From Nilaparvata lugens (lineage: Eukaryota > Arthropoda > Insecta > Hemiptera > Delphacidae), in NCBI RefSeq assembly GCF_014356525.2, contig NC_052508.1, positions 60,825,800 to 60,889,799 on the forward strand: a stretch of DNA of 64,000 nt, given 5' to 3'. The notes under the pieces are model-generated. The model saw only the letters and a program-made list of their open reading frames with translations. It was not told the origin of the DNA and made no database searches. The position numbers and the translations under genes were made by a program. Positions 13,501-21,799 of this stretch are shown here, piece after piece (position 1 is the first letter of the stretch; each line of letters starts with the position of its first letter).

Positions 13501-16500
13501 AGCCATGATATAGTCATCCATGGTGCATATTGGGTAACTCTAAACTGACTAGCAAATGATGGCGGTCAGACAAACTCATGTTCTCATGACCGAAAACTAC
13601 ACATCTCAAAGAATTTGGAAAATACAGTAAATATCTGGGCATTTGAAACTCATGAGCTATATATTTGTTATGTATCTGCCATACGCTAAATAAATATAGT
13701 CATCCAAGTTCCTTGATGGTGAAGGTTCATAAATTCAACAATAGAAACAATATATTATTTATTATTGTACTTATTGTTTTGTAGCCCTCATACTGCAGTT
13801 CAAGGGAAAAAAATATTATGTAGTTTGATCATAAAGCTTCTTTATTGCTTTCACAACATTTTCGTGCTCTACTACGTGTTGTGTGATGAATGTTCTGTTG
13901 TGTTTTAGTTCTTGATAAATAAATAGCTAATTCAATTAATGATTGATGTGGTACTTACAAGCATGTGCATACAGTGAGTGCAAATGATTCCCATCAACAA
14001 AGTGCCCACAGTGCCGACAACAAGTCCAGCATTGCGAAAAGCGTCAGGCATAGCAAGGATGCCCGTTCCAATGTTACCTTTCAGCAGGTGAATCATCGTA
14101 TCCAAGTTACTGCAAAAACATATTACTTTCATTAAAAATGATTTGGAAGAAAACGATTGAAAGCCATCAGATGAAAGCCATCATTGTACAATTAGATTAA
14201 AAACCATAGGATATGAATAATTGAAATTCCAAGTTACTGAAAATAGTTTATATTATTTTCCATGGAAATCATTTGGAAGAACACAATTGAAAGCCATCAG
14301 TTGGAAACATTGTAAGATTGGATTAAAAACTATGGGATGTGAATAATTGAAATTTCAAGTTACTGAAACATACATTATTTTCATTAGAAATAATTTTTAA
14401 GAACAAAATAATAAGCCATTGGATATAAAACATTTGAATTCTTAGCTGCATTTTTTATGGATGGTCCAGTTCCTCTAGGAATCACGACAAAAGGTTCTGT
14501 TTAATTATGTTTGTAATATTGATAATGTTTATAATTGATGTTTCTAAGGTAAAAGGATAGGTTAGGAGGGGTTTAGGTTTTTACTTTTAAATGGAAATAT
14601 GCTGGTATTATTCGAAAAATTAAATTATGAATATAGTCCGTGTTCTGTTTAATTATGATGTTTCAAAGGTGAAAGGGTAGATTAGGAGAGGGGTTGGTTT
14701 TTGCTTTTAAATGGCAATATTATGCTGTTATTATTTGAAATTTAAATTATGAATAATCCGTGATCAACCAAATATATCGTGATGAACTAAATGACCAAAG
14801 ATATGGTCGAAACTAGTCGTTGTAATATTTTAAATAATAAAGGGTACTACAAGTTTTCATATTGTTCTTATTCATTCAAATTATATGGTATTTTACAGTA
14901 GGCCTATTCAATTCATTATAAACACTTGTTTCATTATTTTTGTTCTAATAAAGAGATGAGCTCTCAAGTTTTTCCTAAAACAAATGCTCTTGGTAGGTTT
15001 AGATGCTTATAAACCCGTAACATGACATGTAACGTTTATAAAGTTGAAGTCGTGTGGTCCATTGAAGGCTTAAATTACAATGATAATATCGGGGACCGAG
15101 CTTCGCTCTGAGTACAAAAGCATAAAAAATGTATTACGAAAGAAGAAATTATAATAACATTCATACAGAACTGTTCTATCTAATCACAGTAAATTGAGAT
15201 TAATTCCCAGAGGAATGCAAAAATTTTCCTCACAAAGGCCCAGTTGCACAAAAGCCGGTTGAATTTTAATCCTGATTAACTTCGAGTGAAACAAATCAGA
15301 GAAGACCATTTAAAAAAGATGGATCTACTGGAATTAATCAGGATTGAAAATAAACAGGCTTTTTTGCAACCGGCACTAAGTACCTGAATGCATGATTACA
15401 AAAGTTCAACAGCTGAGTCATAATTTTGACAAAGTCCCACACACATGAACTCGCTCACTCACTTCCATCACCAACAGACGACGAAATAATTATTATCATC
15501 TGTTTTTCCAAGGATGAATAATAATTATCCTTTTAATGTCCTTCAGCGAGTTTTCCGAGGGATGAGACCTAGTGCAATCGAATATTTATATTATAAACCT
15601 ACTATGTTCTGAATTTCGTGAGAATCGTTAGAGCCGTTTTCGAGATCCGGTGAAATACAAACATATAAACATCTAAACATCCAAACATATGAACAGAAGT
15701 TGCTCGTTTAGTATAGGATACTCTGTATATCATATATAAACTGTGTGATCTTGTGATTACTTATGTAAGTAATAGGTCATTGAATAGAACTTGATTTGAT
15801 TTCATATTCAGGCTAGGTGGGATCCTTTCCGTGAAGGACTCCTCGCCAACAAAAAGCCATAAAATTTACTTTTTACCATAACCTACTTTTTGAACTAGTC
15901 CATGTGTCAAAGCTTGAAGAAGGGAAAATTTTGGGCTGTGACTGTTGTTTCTCTCGCAATCATCTTAATTAACTATCTATGATTGGATCAATGAATGAAA
16001 TCAAACTTACGACGTGGGATGCTCAAGATCTCGATTATTCAAGGGATTGTAGTCTGAGTTGGGTGTGCCAACAGCCTTGCTGGCTTTGCCGCCGACGGGA
16101 GGGGTGGGGTCACTGACCTCAGGCCCAATGGGGATTGCCACATTGCTGTCACTGTTGTCCAACTGCGCTGCCAACGGGGGGACACTGCAACCAACAAATT
16201 CATCATTAATAATCAATAGTTTGATAAAACTTTTAAAAAAGTTATGAAATGAATAAAATACTGAACAAATTGACTAGTTAGTCTTCCGGCTGTAGAACAT
16301 ACTATCTTATTATATACTGTAACTTTTGTATAACCGTTTATTAGCAATCACTTGCGAGAATGTACATGGTACTTACATAATAGAAAAGTATTTATTGCAT
16401 TAATTTTTGTAATTGTATTTATTTTATGTGATTCATTGTATTTTAAATGAATAAATAAATTTGATTTGATTTGACACTTGCAGAAGCATTTGATGGATAG

Positions 16501-19500
16501 GAAGCTCTCTAGTCGAGAGCATGTGTTTCCAAATGGTGACACTCAGACCAGTCGATTCTAGTCTCCGCGACTGTCACATGCGCTCACTGATTTGAAAACA
16601 CATGCTCTCGACTAGAGTCGAGTCTCTTCTCGACCTGAGTCGCGTAAGTGTGAGTTGAGCCTGAGAGTACCTCAGGTTCTAAGAGCATCTGATATAATAA
16701 GATTCACTTCACCATATTTGTTAATATTAACCATCATTACATGAGCATTGTGTATATACTACTGTTGAAGTGTGTGACTTGAACTTATCGTTGTTATGTT
16801 ATATATTGACGTTGTCTATGCTGTAAAGGCTTTTCGACACTAAAGTGTACTAGTAATAGTTTTTTAATCCATTAAAAGACTATTGAGTAGCTCTGGAAAA
16901 ATAAATCAGAAATATCATTAGATATATTACCGTATTGAGTTGTTATATATCAATACCATATACTACTAGACATTCCAATAACAGCAAAAGGCCAAGATGC
17001 ACTACAACAGATGTATGATTCATATAAGTAAAACCTAATAACAAACCATTCCATTCTACACAAGAAAAACTAGCCAACTTTCAACTGTTACTGATTAAGT
17101 CTGAAATAATTCATTAGAAACTACATATAACAATGAGAGAATTTTATGAAAAAATACATGGATGTGAAAGAAGATTGGTAGATGTTATTAAGTGAGATTA
17201 AGTTCATTGAGAGCATTGATGGCATAAGAAATGCCGATAGTTCTAATAAGTGAGTTTTACTATAAATGGTTACTAAACAGCCTCAACATCTTTTGATAGT
17301 TTTGTCTTAATAGTATAAATGTACTTTAGTATAAATATGAACTATTACTAGTATGTTAGTATGTAAATAGTATAAAGTACCTCAATTGCTAAGTAAGTAC
17401 TAGTTTTTATTCTTCACCACTCATTTTGCTAAATAGAATTGCTAATAATAACAACAATGATTCACATCAAACAGTATAGTGGATGATTAATATAGTAAGA
17501 CTTCACTGTCAGCATAGACTGAATGAGAAACATTGATTCTACTTATGGGGAATGCTGTAAGTTCAATGTGAAACTCACGGTAGATGTTATCATTCAATAA
17601 GGACAAACAACAGAAAATTCCACTATTTGACCAAATACTGTTATTGTCATAGCAATGAGAAGCATTGATGTCACTCATGAGGAACAAAATGAGGTGATAA
17701 AATTCATAATTAAACGTGCTGATTAATTATTTATAAGGAATGCAAAAGTCCAAAGTGAATATCACGGTAGATGAGTGATTTTATCATTTCAATAAGGACA
17801 AACAACAGAAAATTCCACTATTTGACCAAATATTGTGATAGCAATATCATCATTGTTGACAAAACGTCATCACCTACTTTCAGAGGTAACAATGTATACA
17901 ATAAATGACAATGAGATTGTCAATATTTGATGTTATTTAACGAAACAGCGGATTATTGCACTCGTTCAAAGGATGCAGATAAGGAGGAATTGATAATACT
18001 CGCTGAATAGATAAAAACAGTGTGTGGGTGTGTGAATGAGTCATCGTGAGAAAAAATATTGCAGAATCATATATAATACACATGACTCATGACTGGTCAA
18101 TGAGAAACTAAAATCCTGATATCCAATGAATTTTTAATTTGTGAGCAGAAAAAGAATACCATTAGTCCATTAGTGATGATGAATATGATGGAAAATGATG
18201 ATGGATGATGACGATGATGATGATGATGAGGATGATGATGATGGATGGTGGATGATGATGACGACGATTATATTTTGATAACTAATGAAATATTGCAAAT
18301 AATTTAGTTTGGGTAATCACAAATTTATAGTTGAGCATTCAATTTATTGTTAAAACACCCGAATCTATTTCAATGTACAATTGAACCATCAATTGAATGA
18401 TCGATAGCTATGGTATAAATTCAAGAGAATACAGTTTATACAAATTTAATACAGATCACAATTAAGAGTGAGGTCACACAAAGCAAAATAAATACTCTTC
18501 AATGTTTGATTCCATTACGAACTGCTTGTTAAATAATAATATTTAATTACGACAGTTAATTACGACATAGCAGTCAGGTATTTATATAAATAAAAGCTAT
18601 TAGCTTCTACTTACATTAGTGTAGCGCTTTCGGACACTAGGCCCTAGGCCCATGAAGGGCCTAGTGTCCGAAAGCGCTACACTAATGTAAGTAGAAGCTA
18701 ATAGCTTTTATTTATATAAATACCTGCCTGCTATGTCGTAATTAATTGTTCAAAAGCAAATAAATGTAATAAAATAATATTGTAATGAAAACACCCATGA
18801 CCTTGCTGTGTAATTAAATAGCTATTATGAAATTTCTGTCGTTTTAATAGAAGTGCATCCAAAACAATAACATGATTATATTAAAATCAATAACAGGAGA
18901 CGTCCAAATATTTATCAATAGATTAATCTTCTATGCGGTTAAAACAGGCAAAATGGAATTGAATCTATTCACTATTTTCAATCGAAATAGTGATTCAACT
19001 GGAACGTTTAATTCCAGGAGTTATTGAATACAGCTTTGGTCTACAAATTACACATTGGACTATTAAATTATTCAATGTTTTACTTTTTCTTATTTTTAGA
19101 ATAACATAGATAGCCTAATAACTAGGCTTCCCAACACTTAGGCTCAAGTGTTCACAGTTCTCCCCGTTGAAACATCAGCTAACGGGCAGTTATAAGCTTC
19201 TATCTTTTAAAGAACTCCCCAACAGTTCGGAACCCACATAAAACTGTGGGTTCATCATTATCCTTCCTACTACCCACGCATAAGCTTAGGGCTTTTGATG
19301 GCACCATTCTCAATGAGAACGTTTTGTGCATTTCAGTACAAAAAGTTGAGTGCAATGAATGTACTTGTTTCATTCCGGGAGATTATGTAACCACAATTTC
19401 AACCCAATATTTTTTATCTCAAATGAGGTCAATAATAATACATTAATGCCAGAGTTGATAGTTGTTAGTTTCTGAGTGATCACGTGGTTCATTGCTGACA

Positions 19501-21579
19501 ATATATATTCATGGACATTAATACATATACATACAAATCACCACGCGACATTGTTCTAGTCTAATCAAATGTATAACAATATATCCTTGATAAGTTTCTG
19601 GTACACTGGCTGGCTATCTCGAAAAAGTGCTGAGAGAATTCCATCTATGCTGTGAACCGGATAAATTAGGATAAAAAAAGCAAAAATGAACTTATTGTCA
19701 AAAAATTTTACAATTTTTTTATATGGAGGAACTGTATCGGAACCATGCACTTTTTGTCGATTATTAAATCATCGTGAGATTCATTTCAAAGTGTCAGCAT
19801 TGGTGTTATTTCACTATAGTTATAATATTTTGATGGTTTCATTCATGATGTTGTGATGATTCAAGATTGATTTAATAATTTAATGACTGTAATAATGATT
19901 TTTGGCAGAAATACAGATGAAGTCATAATGATTAGATGATGCGTAAATGACAGATAATCAGTTAATGATTTGACGGATACTTCTATTAAATTACCGATAT
20001 AATTTACATGTATTATGTCACATATTTGATGACTCTATGCTACTGAAAACTGAATACCGGTATAACAATGGATTTTTGTTCAAGATTCTAGACTGTCGAA
20101 TGAACTGGAGTTTTCCAAGACTTGGTTCCTGAATAGAATATATATACTTCCATGAAAATCTGTTAACTTATTTTCAAATATTATCATCCTTTACAATGAT
20201 TTTTCATAAGAATTTGGATCATGAGATCATGACTATTTTATCATAAAAATATGGTGACTTTCAACTGGGTTCATAGAGAGAATTAATGTATAATTATTAT
20301 TTAACGGAAATCCTAATTAAATGCTGTAAATCACCCCGAAGACTTCTGCTTCTGCAGACATTGACAACAGGGTTAACAGCTAGATGGAAATTCGATGACA
20401 ACAGGGTTAACGAATTTCCATCTAACTGTTAACCCTGTTTTCAATGTCTGCAGTAGCAGAAGTCTTCGGAGTGATTTACAGCATTTAATTAGGATTTTCG
20501 TTAAATAATAATTATAGCCTACATTAATTAGCATTTGGATAAATGAAATCTTTAATTCCATCAGTAAAAAAGAGAATTACTTTAAGCTGTCAGCTTCACT
20601 TAAAAATAATATTGATGCTTCCCATTCAAATAATGCTTATAGTAAACAGTGAATTTCATAGCATAATATTATGTTGCAATAATGAGAATCACTTTTTAAC
20701 TGTCAGCATTCCTATAGTGAGGCCCACTTTATAAAATCAGCACCACTTGATTAACATTGGTGTTGTTGTCCTCATCTGTCATTAGACGAAGCAGACAGCT
20801 TGCAACGTTGACATATTGTTTCTGTACCATTACACAAATATAATTACCAAAATATTCAATCTCAACTATTAAATTCATTATTGAATCATTAAAAATATAA
20901 TTCCTTGACCAATAGAATATAATTGATTATTATTAAGAGGAATGAACAATTGATATTACAGTATATTGAATATAATGAGAATGTATCAACTATAGAAGGC
21001 TGTGGTAACGCCGAGTCGGCAACGCTGTTGTCCTATCTTTACCACTGATTTTATAACGTGGACTTCACTATTAATAACAACAGCATTGCTGCCCATTCAA
21101 CCAATTCTGTCAGTTTCAAGTGTATCTCACTAAGAGCCGTTTGCACAGTGGAATCTCAAACTGAATTGAATCAGCTGGTGGTTCAATCTCACAATGAATT
21201 ACATTGTAGTAAAAGAAAATATTGATTCAATCTAGCAGAGATTTCGTTACTGTAAAAGTGACACTGTGCAAAATACACTAAGGGCCGTTTGCACAGTCAA
21301 AGCTTAAACTCGATTTAATCAGCTGGTGGCTTAAACTCAAAATGAAACATATTATAAAAAACTAGACTCGATACGGATTTAATCCAGTTTGAAATGTAAT
21401 TTAATTTAAACTGTCATTGTGCAAACGGCCCTAAATGACATATTTACACTGAACCTATCCTAACAGAATGACCTAAATCTATGAATAAATGGATATCGTT
21501 TTCTGAAAAAACTTACATTTCTATTCTGATCAAGAGTTCCATAATTGGAGCGATTCTTCTTATCAGCAACAGGCAGCAT
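4333..21579 (-). CDS. Proton-coupled amino-acid transporter (SLC36/PAT, pathetic-like), 9 coding exons
   Basis: Nine minus-strand exons join in frame with GT-AG boundaries: 21579-21517, 16184-16011, 14109-13959, 12560-12439, 11839-11755, 10773-10501, 6899-6718, 5771-5599 and 4562-4333. The product is about 471-476 aa, normal for the family. Hallmarks seen in order are a hydrophilic N-terminus, [15 protein letters not shown] and [11 protein letters not shown] (first membrane segment), [75 protein letters not shown] and a hydrophobic end finishing MYNIVTK. By family knowledge such proteins co-transport protons and small neutral amino acids across lysosomal or plasma membranes, and fly relatives affect growth signalling. 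No stop codon or frameshift interrupts exons 2-9. The first exon is the weak point, since two starts are possible. The introns are full of MITEs and one LINE remnant. Upstream non-coding exons were not located. Confidence 0.93.
4650..5215. repeat. Diverged direct duplication split by a MITE
   Basis: GGTCAAAATNNGTAACATTC and ATTCATTCAC with later TTTCAATACNG and GAAACCATT occur in both 4740-4862 and 5093-5200. The MITE at 4862-5009 follows the first copy. It lies in PAT intron 8. Confidence 0.55.
4862..5009. mobile_element. Short MITE with TAGGCTGGCCAC termini
   Basis: TAGGCTGGCCAC at the left and GTGGCCAGCCTA at the right form a perfect inverted pair 148 bp apart. TA may be the duplicated target. 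It lies in PAT intron 8. Confidence 0.7.
5230..5352 (-). repeat. SINE-like dispersed repeat, copy 3 (diverged)
   Basis: TTGTTGGTGAGGAGTCTATT, GGAAGGTCTTACCTCGCC and AAGCCGTCAATTGGCCTTAT match the family in minus orientation. It lies in PAT intron 8. Confidence 0.55.
5599..5771 (-). CDS. PAT coding exon 8
   Basis: The acceptor is GCTGCAG and the donor is GTGAGT. It encodes [18 protein letters not shown], then [18 protein letters not shown] and RTFLVCLT. The LQFYVP motif is conserved in the family. Confidence 0.95.
5795..5910 (-). repeat. LINE-tail-like repeat (AACAACAGGCT family)
   Basis: GAACAACAGGCTTGGCCCAA and CCCAAATTTTGATAAAT are shared with 27700-27795. In the opposite orientation GCCTGTTGTTCCTTTCCC occurs at 8515. 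It lies in PAT intron 7, right beside exon 8. Confidence 0.55.
6130..6330 (+). repeat. Dispersed repeat, inverted partner of 13510-13700
   Basis: TTAGCGTATAGCAGATAC, CTCATGAGTCTCAAATGC and GACCGCCATCATTTGCTAGT occur here and, reversed, at 13510-13700. Both copies are inside PAT introns. Confidence 0.6.
6718..6899 (-). CDS. PAT coding exon 7
   Basis: The acceptor is GTTTTGCAG and the donor is GTGAGT. It encodes [16 protein letters not shown], then a membrane helix and FFGYLKYGD. The ENNMKTP motif following FEGIG is a PAT signature, and the phase matches both neighbours. Confidence 0.95.
7728..8355. mobile_element. TTAA-flanked foldback/MITE, ~300-bp arms
   Basis: TTAAGGCTGTGCAAAGGCT at the left mirrors AGGCTTTGCACAGCCTTAA at the right. 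Most of the 628 bp is one long imperfect inverted repeat centred near 8040. TTAA at each end suggests piggyBac-type insertion. It lies in PAT intron 6. Confidence 0.82.
8465..8595 (+). repeat. LINE-tail-like repeat (AACAACAGGCT family), plus orientation
   Basis: AAATTTGGGGAAGGAACATT, TTTAAGCCTGTTGTTCCTTT and a terminal TAAATAAATAAATAA are present. It lies in PAT intron 6. Confidence 0.55.
8985..9310. repeat. Degenerate GAATGAATGA-type tandem repeats
   Basis: Irregular repetition of TGAATGAACGAAT, AATGACTGAA and similar words covers about 300 bp in PAT intron 6, at the 3' side of the LINE remnant. It may be the LINE's tail array or a separate minisatellite. Confidence 0.65.
9793..10467 (-). 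pseudogene. Non-LTR retrotransposon ORF2 C-terminus (5'-truncated LINE)
   Basis: An open frame of about 220 aa has [15 protein letters not shown] near the start and the retrotransposon zinc-knuckle [19 protein letters not shown] with [15 protein letters not shown] before it. This is the region after the reverse-transcriptase thumb. The sequence opens abruptly near 10467, so it is a 5'-truncated copy. It lies in PAT intron 6 on the same strand as the gene. The likely 3' tail runs to about 9300, where AATAAA-like and simple repeats occur. Confidence 0.75.
10501..10773 (-). CDS. PAT coding exon 6
   Basis: The acceptor is TTTGACAG and the donor is GTGAGT. Its 91 codons include two or three hydrophobic segments, the [20 protein letters not shown] region and the end [18 protein letters not shown] remnant starts about 33 nt into the following intron. 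Confidence 0.95.
11318..11450 (+). repeat. LINE-tail-like repeat, copy 1
   Basis: AACTACAAGACTTAACCTAT, TTTGGGAGAGGAATAAC and CATTTTGATAATGTACTTA recur at 42531-42670 with the same order and strand. It lies in PAT intron 5. Confidence 0.6.
11755..11839 (-). CDS. PAT coding exon 5
   Basis: The acceptor is TTTACAG and the donor is GTTAGT. It encodes [19 protein letters not shown] followed by VFVAANLHE, a membrane helix conserved in SLC36. The exon is 85 nt and too short to stand out as an ORF. Confidence 0.93.
12439..12560 (-). CDS. PAT coding exon 4
   Basis: The acceptor is TTTCAG and the donor is GTAAGC. It encodes [20 protein letters not shown] and continues through the loop to LASYAR. The CSH..C and PALGFAEV signatures are typical of PAT transporters. 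Confidence 0.94.
12652..12750 (-). repeat. Dispersed repeat with (TAA)n tail, copy 1
   Basis: GGCGAGGTGGAACTACCCTT, GGGTCTCCCCACCATTCAAA and a TAATAATAAT tail occur here, and reversed at 62785-62880. It is possibly a SINE. Confidence 0.65.
12986..13109. repeat. Inverted repeat element, ~47-bp arms
   Basis: Both arms contain AAATTATTTTGNACGACATG and AAAAATCTGANTACCC in opposite orientation. The centre holds TTTCAAGTCAAAATGGC. It lies in PAT intron 3. Confidence 0.7.
13510..13700 (-). repeat. Dispersed repeat, inverted partner of 6130-6330
   Basis: ACTAGCAAATGATGGCGGTC, TTTGAAACTCATGAGCTATA and GTATCTGCCATACGCTAAAT are reversed relative to the other copy. Confidence 0.6.
13959..14109 (-). CDS. 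PAT coding exon 3 (first membrane segments)
   Basis: The acceptor is TTTTTGCAG and the donor is GTAAGT. It encodes [20 protein letters not shown] and continues to [11 protein letters not shown], the most conserved part of the family (GNIGTG substrate-site motif). The sequence around its acceptor is tandemly repeated upstream in the intron (14102-14440). Confidence 0.95.
14102..14440. repeat. Three tandem ~127-bp units starting at the PAT exon 3 acceptor
   Basis: Unit 1 (14102-14228) contains the first bases and real acceptor of exon 3. Units 2 (from 14229) and 3 (from 14355) repeat CAAGTTACTGAAA and the flanking sequence at a period of 127/126 bp. Each keeps a CAG acceptor-like site. Confidence 0.8.
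14760..14880 (+). repeat. Dispersed repeat, GTCGAAACTAGTCGTTG type
   Basis: ATGGTCGAAACTAGTCGTTG then AATAAAGGGTACTACAAG also occurs in related form at 44550-44640. It appears in opposite and same orientation around 62485-62730, where it is split by a MITE. Confidence 0.5.
15235..15375. mobile_element. MITE of the same family as 58761-58903
   Basis: AAAAGCCGGTTGAATTTTAA at the left and the mirrored AACAGGCTTTTTTGCAACCG at the right, with ATCAGAGAAGACC inside, match the other copy in order and length. Confidence 0.65.
15610..15720 (+). repeat. LINE 3'-tail fragment
   Basis: GTGAGAATCGTTAGAGCCGT, GATCCGGTGAAATACAAACA and the final AGTTGCTCGTTTAGTATAGG resemble the 3' untranslated end of widespread arthropod non-LTR elements. 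Confidence 0.5.
16011..16184 (-). CDS. PAT coding exon 2 (cytosolic N-terminus)
   Basis: The acceptor is TTGCAG before 16184 and the donor is GTAAGT after 16011. It encodes a hydrophilic segment that includes [16 protein letters not shown] and ends DLEHPTS, the conserved residues just before the first membrane helix of PAT proteins. A second AG inside the exon (exon body then starting at 16162) would also keep the frame with the upstream ATG. Confidence 0.88.
16360..16475 (+). repeat. LINE-tail-like AT-rich fragment
   Basis: It ends GAATAAATAAATTTGATTTG with a repeated GATTTGATTTGA, a common end of insect non-LTR elements. It lies in PAT intron 1. Confidence 0.4.
16490..16640. repeat. Inverted repeat AGTCGAGAGCATGTGTTT
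   Basis: AGTCGAGAGCATGTGTTTCC at the left is mirrored by AAAACACATGCTCTCGACT at the right about 90 bp away. It is a MITE-like structure in PAT intron 1. Confidence 0.6.
17489..17582. mobile_element. Degraded MITE, 'CTGTCAGCATTCC' family
   Basis: It contains GACTTCACTGTCAGCATAGA and GGGGAATGCTGTAAGTTCAA in mirrored order. It lies in PAT intron 1 next to a direct duplication. Confidence 0.5.
17572..17850. repeat. Direct duplication
   Basis: TAAGGACAAACAACAGAAAA followed by TTCCACTATTTGACCAAATA occurs near 17600 and again near 17790, with similar flanks, at a period of about 190 bp. Confidence 0.7.
18176..18270. repeat. GAT/ATG microsatellite
   Basis: An interrupted (GAT)n run with GATGATGATGATGAG and GATGATGATGACGACG, in PAT intron 1. 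Confidence 0.85.
18553..18748. mobile_element. Large palindrome, 92-bp arms, 12-bp spacer
   Basis: The arms 18553-18644 and 18657-18748 are nearly perfect inverted copies (a few mismatches), sharing GTAGCGCTTTCGGACACTAG. They have no coding content. It is probably a recent foldback MITE. A short direct duplication, TAATTACGACA, lies at the left edge. Confidence 0.8.
20289..20516. mobile_element. Large palindrome, 106-bp arms, 16-bp spacer
   Basis: The arms 20289-20394 and 20411-20516 are inverted copies with few mismatches, sharing GAAGACTTCTGCTTCTGCAG-like sequence. The spacer repeats part of the arm (ACAACAGGGTTAA). It is a likely foldback MITE in PAT intron 1. Confidence 0.8.
21279..21433. 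mobile_element. Harbinger-like MITE, TAA duplication, in PAT intron 1
   Basis: TAAGGGCCGTTTGCAC and GTGCAAACGGCCCTAA form a perfect 16-bp inverted pair. TAA or TA is the probable duplication. A diverged tandem relative lies at 21131-21278 (TAAGAGCCGTTTGCACAGTG ... CACTGTGCAAAA). Confidence 0.75.
21517..21579 (-). CDS. PAT coding exon 1 (start uncertain)
   Basis: The exon ends at a good donor (GTAAGT after 21517). ATG at 21579-21577 (AAAAATG context) gives [19 protein letters not shown] and ends in phase 0. That only matches exon 2 if exon 2 starts at an AG 22 nt downstream of its best acceptor. ATG at 21542-21540 gives MELLIRIEI and joins the best exon 2 acceptor in frame. In that case the upstream ATG would open a short overlapping reading frame. 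An acceptor-like CAG after a strong pyrimidine tract lies at 21722-21720, so the exon may start at 21719 with a further 5' exon upstream. Confidence 0.65.
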
Positions 21580-21799
21580 TTTTGAAGCAGCAAATTTGAG
21601 AACAGGCAGCAAGCAGCAAATGTTTCAAGCAGCAATTACTGTACCACCGTTTTGCTCCCCGAAAAGAAGTGTGAACCAAGATAGAAAGATAGCGAACAAG
21701 CGAGACAAGCAAAGTCAGTCTGAAGCGGAAGAAGAGAAAGCAGAGCAGAAAAAAATAGAGTGAAATTAGTTGATGCAAATATCCTAAAATATTTAAATA

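Larger units (their letters stand above)
15030..15870 (+). repeat. SINE-like repeat, copy 4, split by inserted repeats
   Basis: The first half (GTCCATTGAAGGCTTAAATT) ends near 15078. The second half resumes near 15804 (ATATTCAGGCTAGGTGGGAT, ACTCCTCGCCAACAAAAAGC). The ~730 bp between hold a MITE (15235-15375) and a LINE-like 3' tail (about 15610-15720). Confidence 0.5.
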
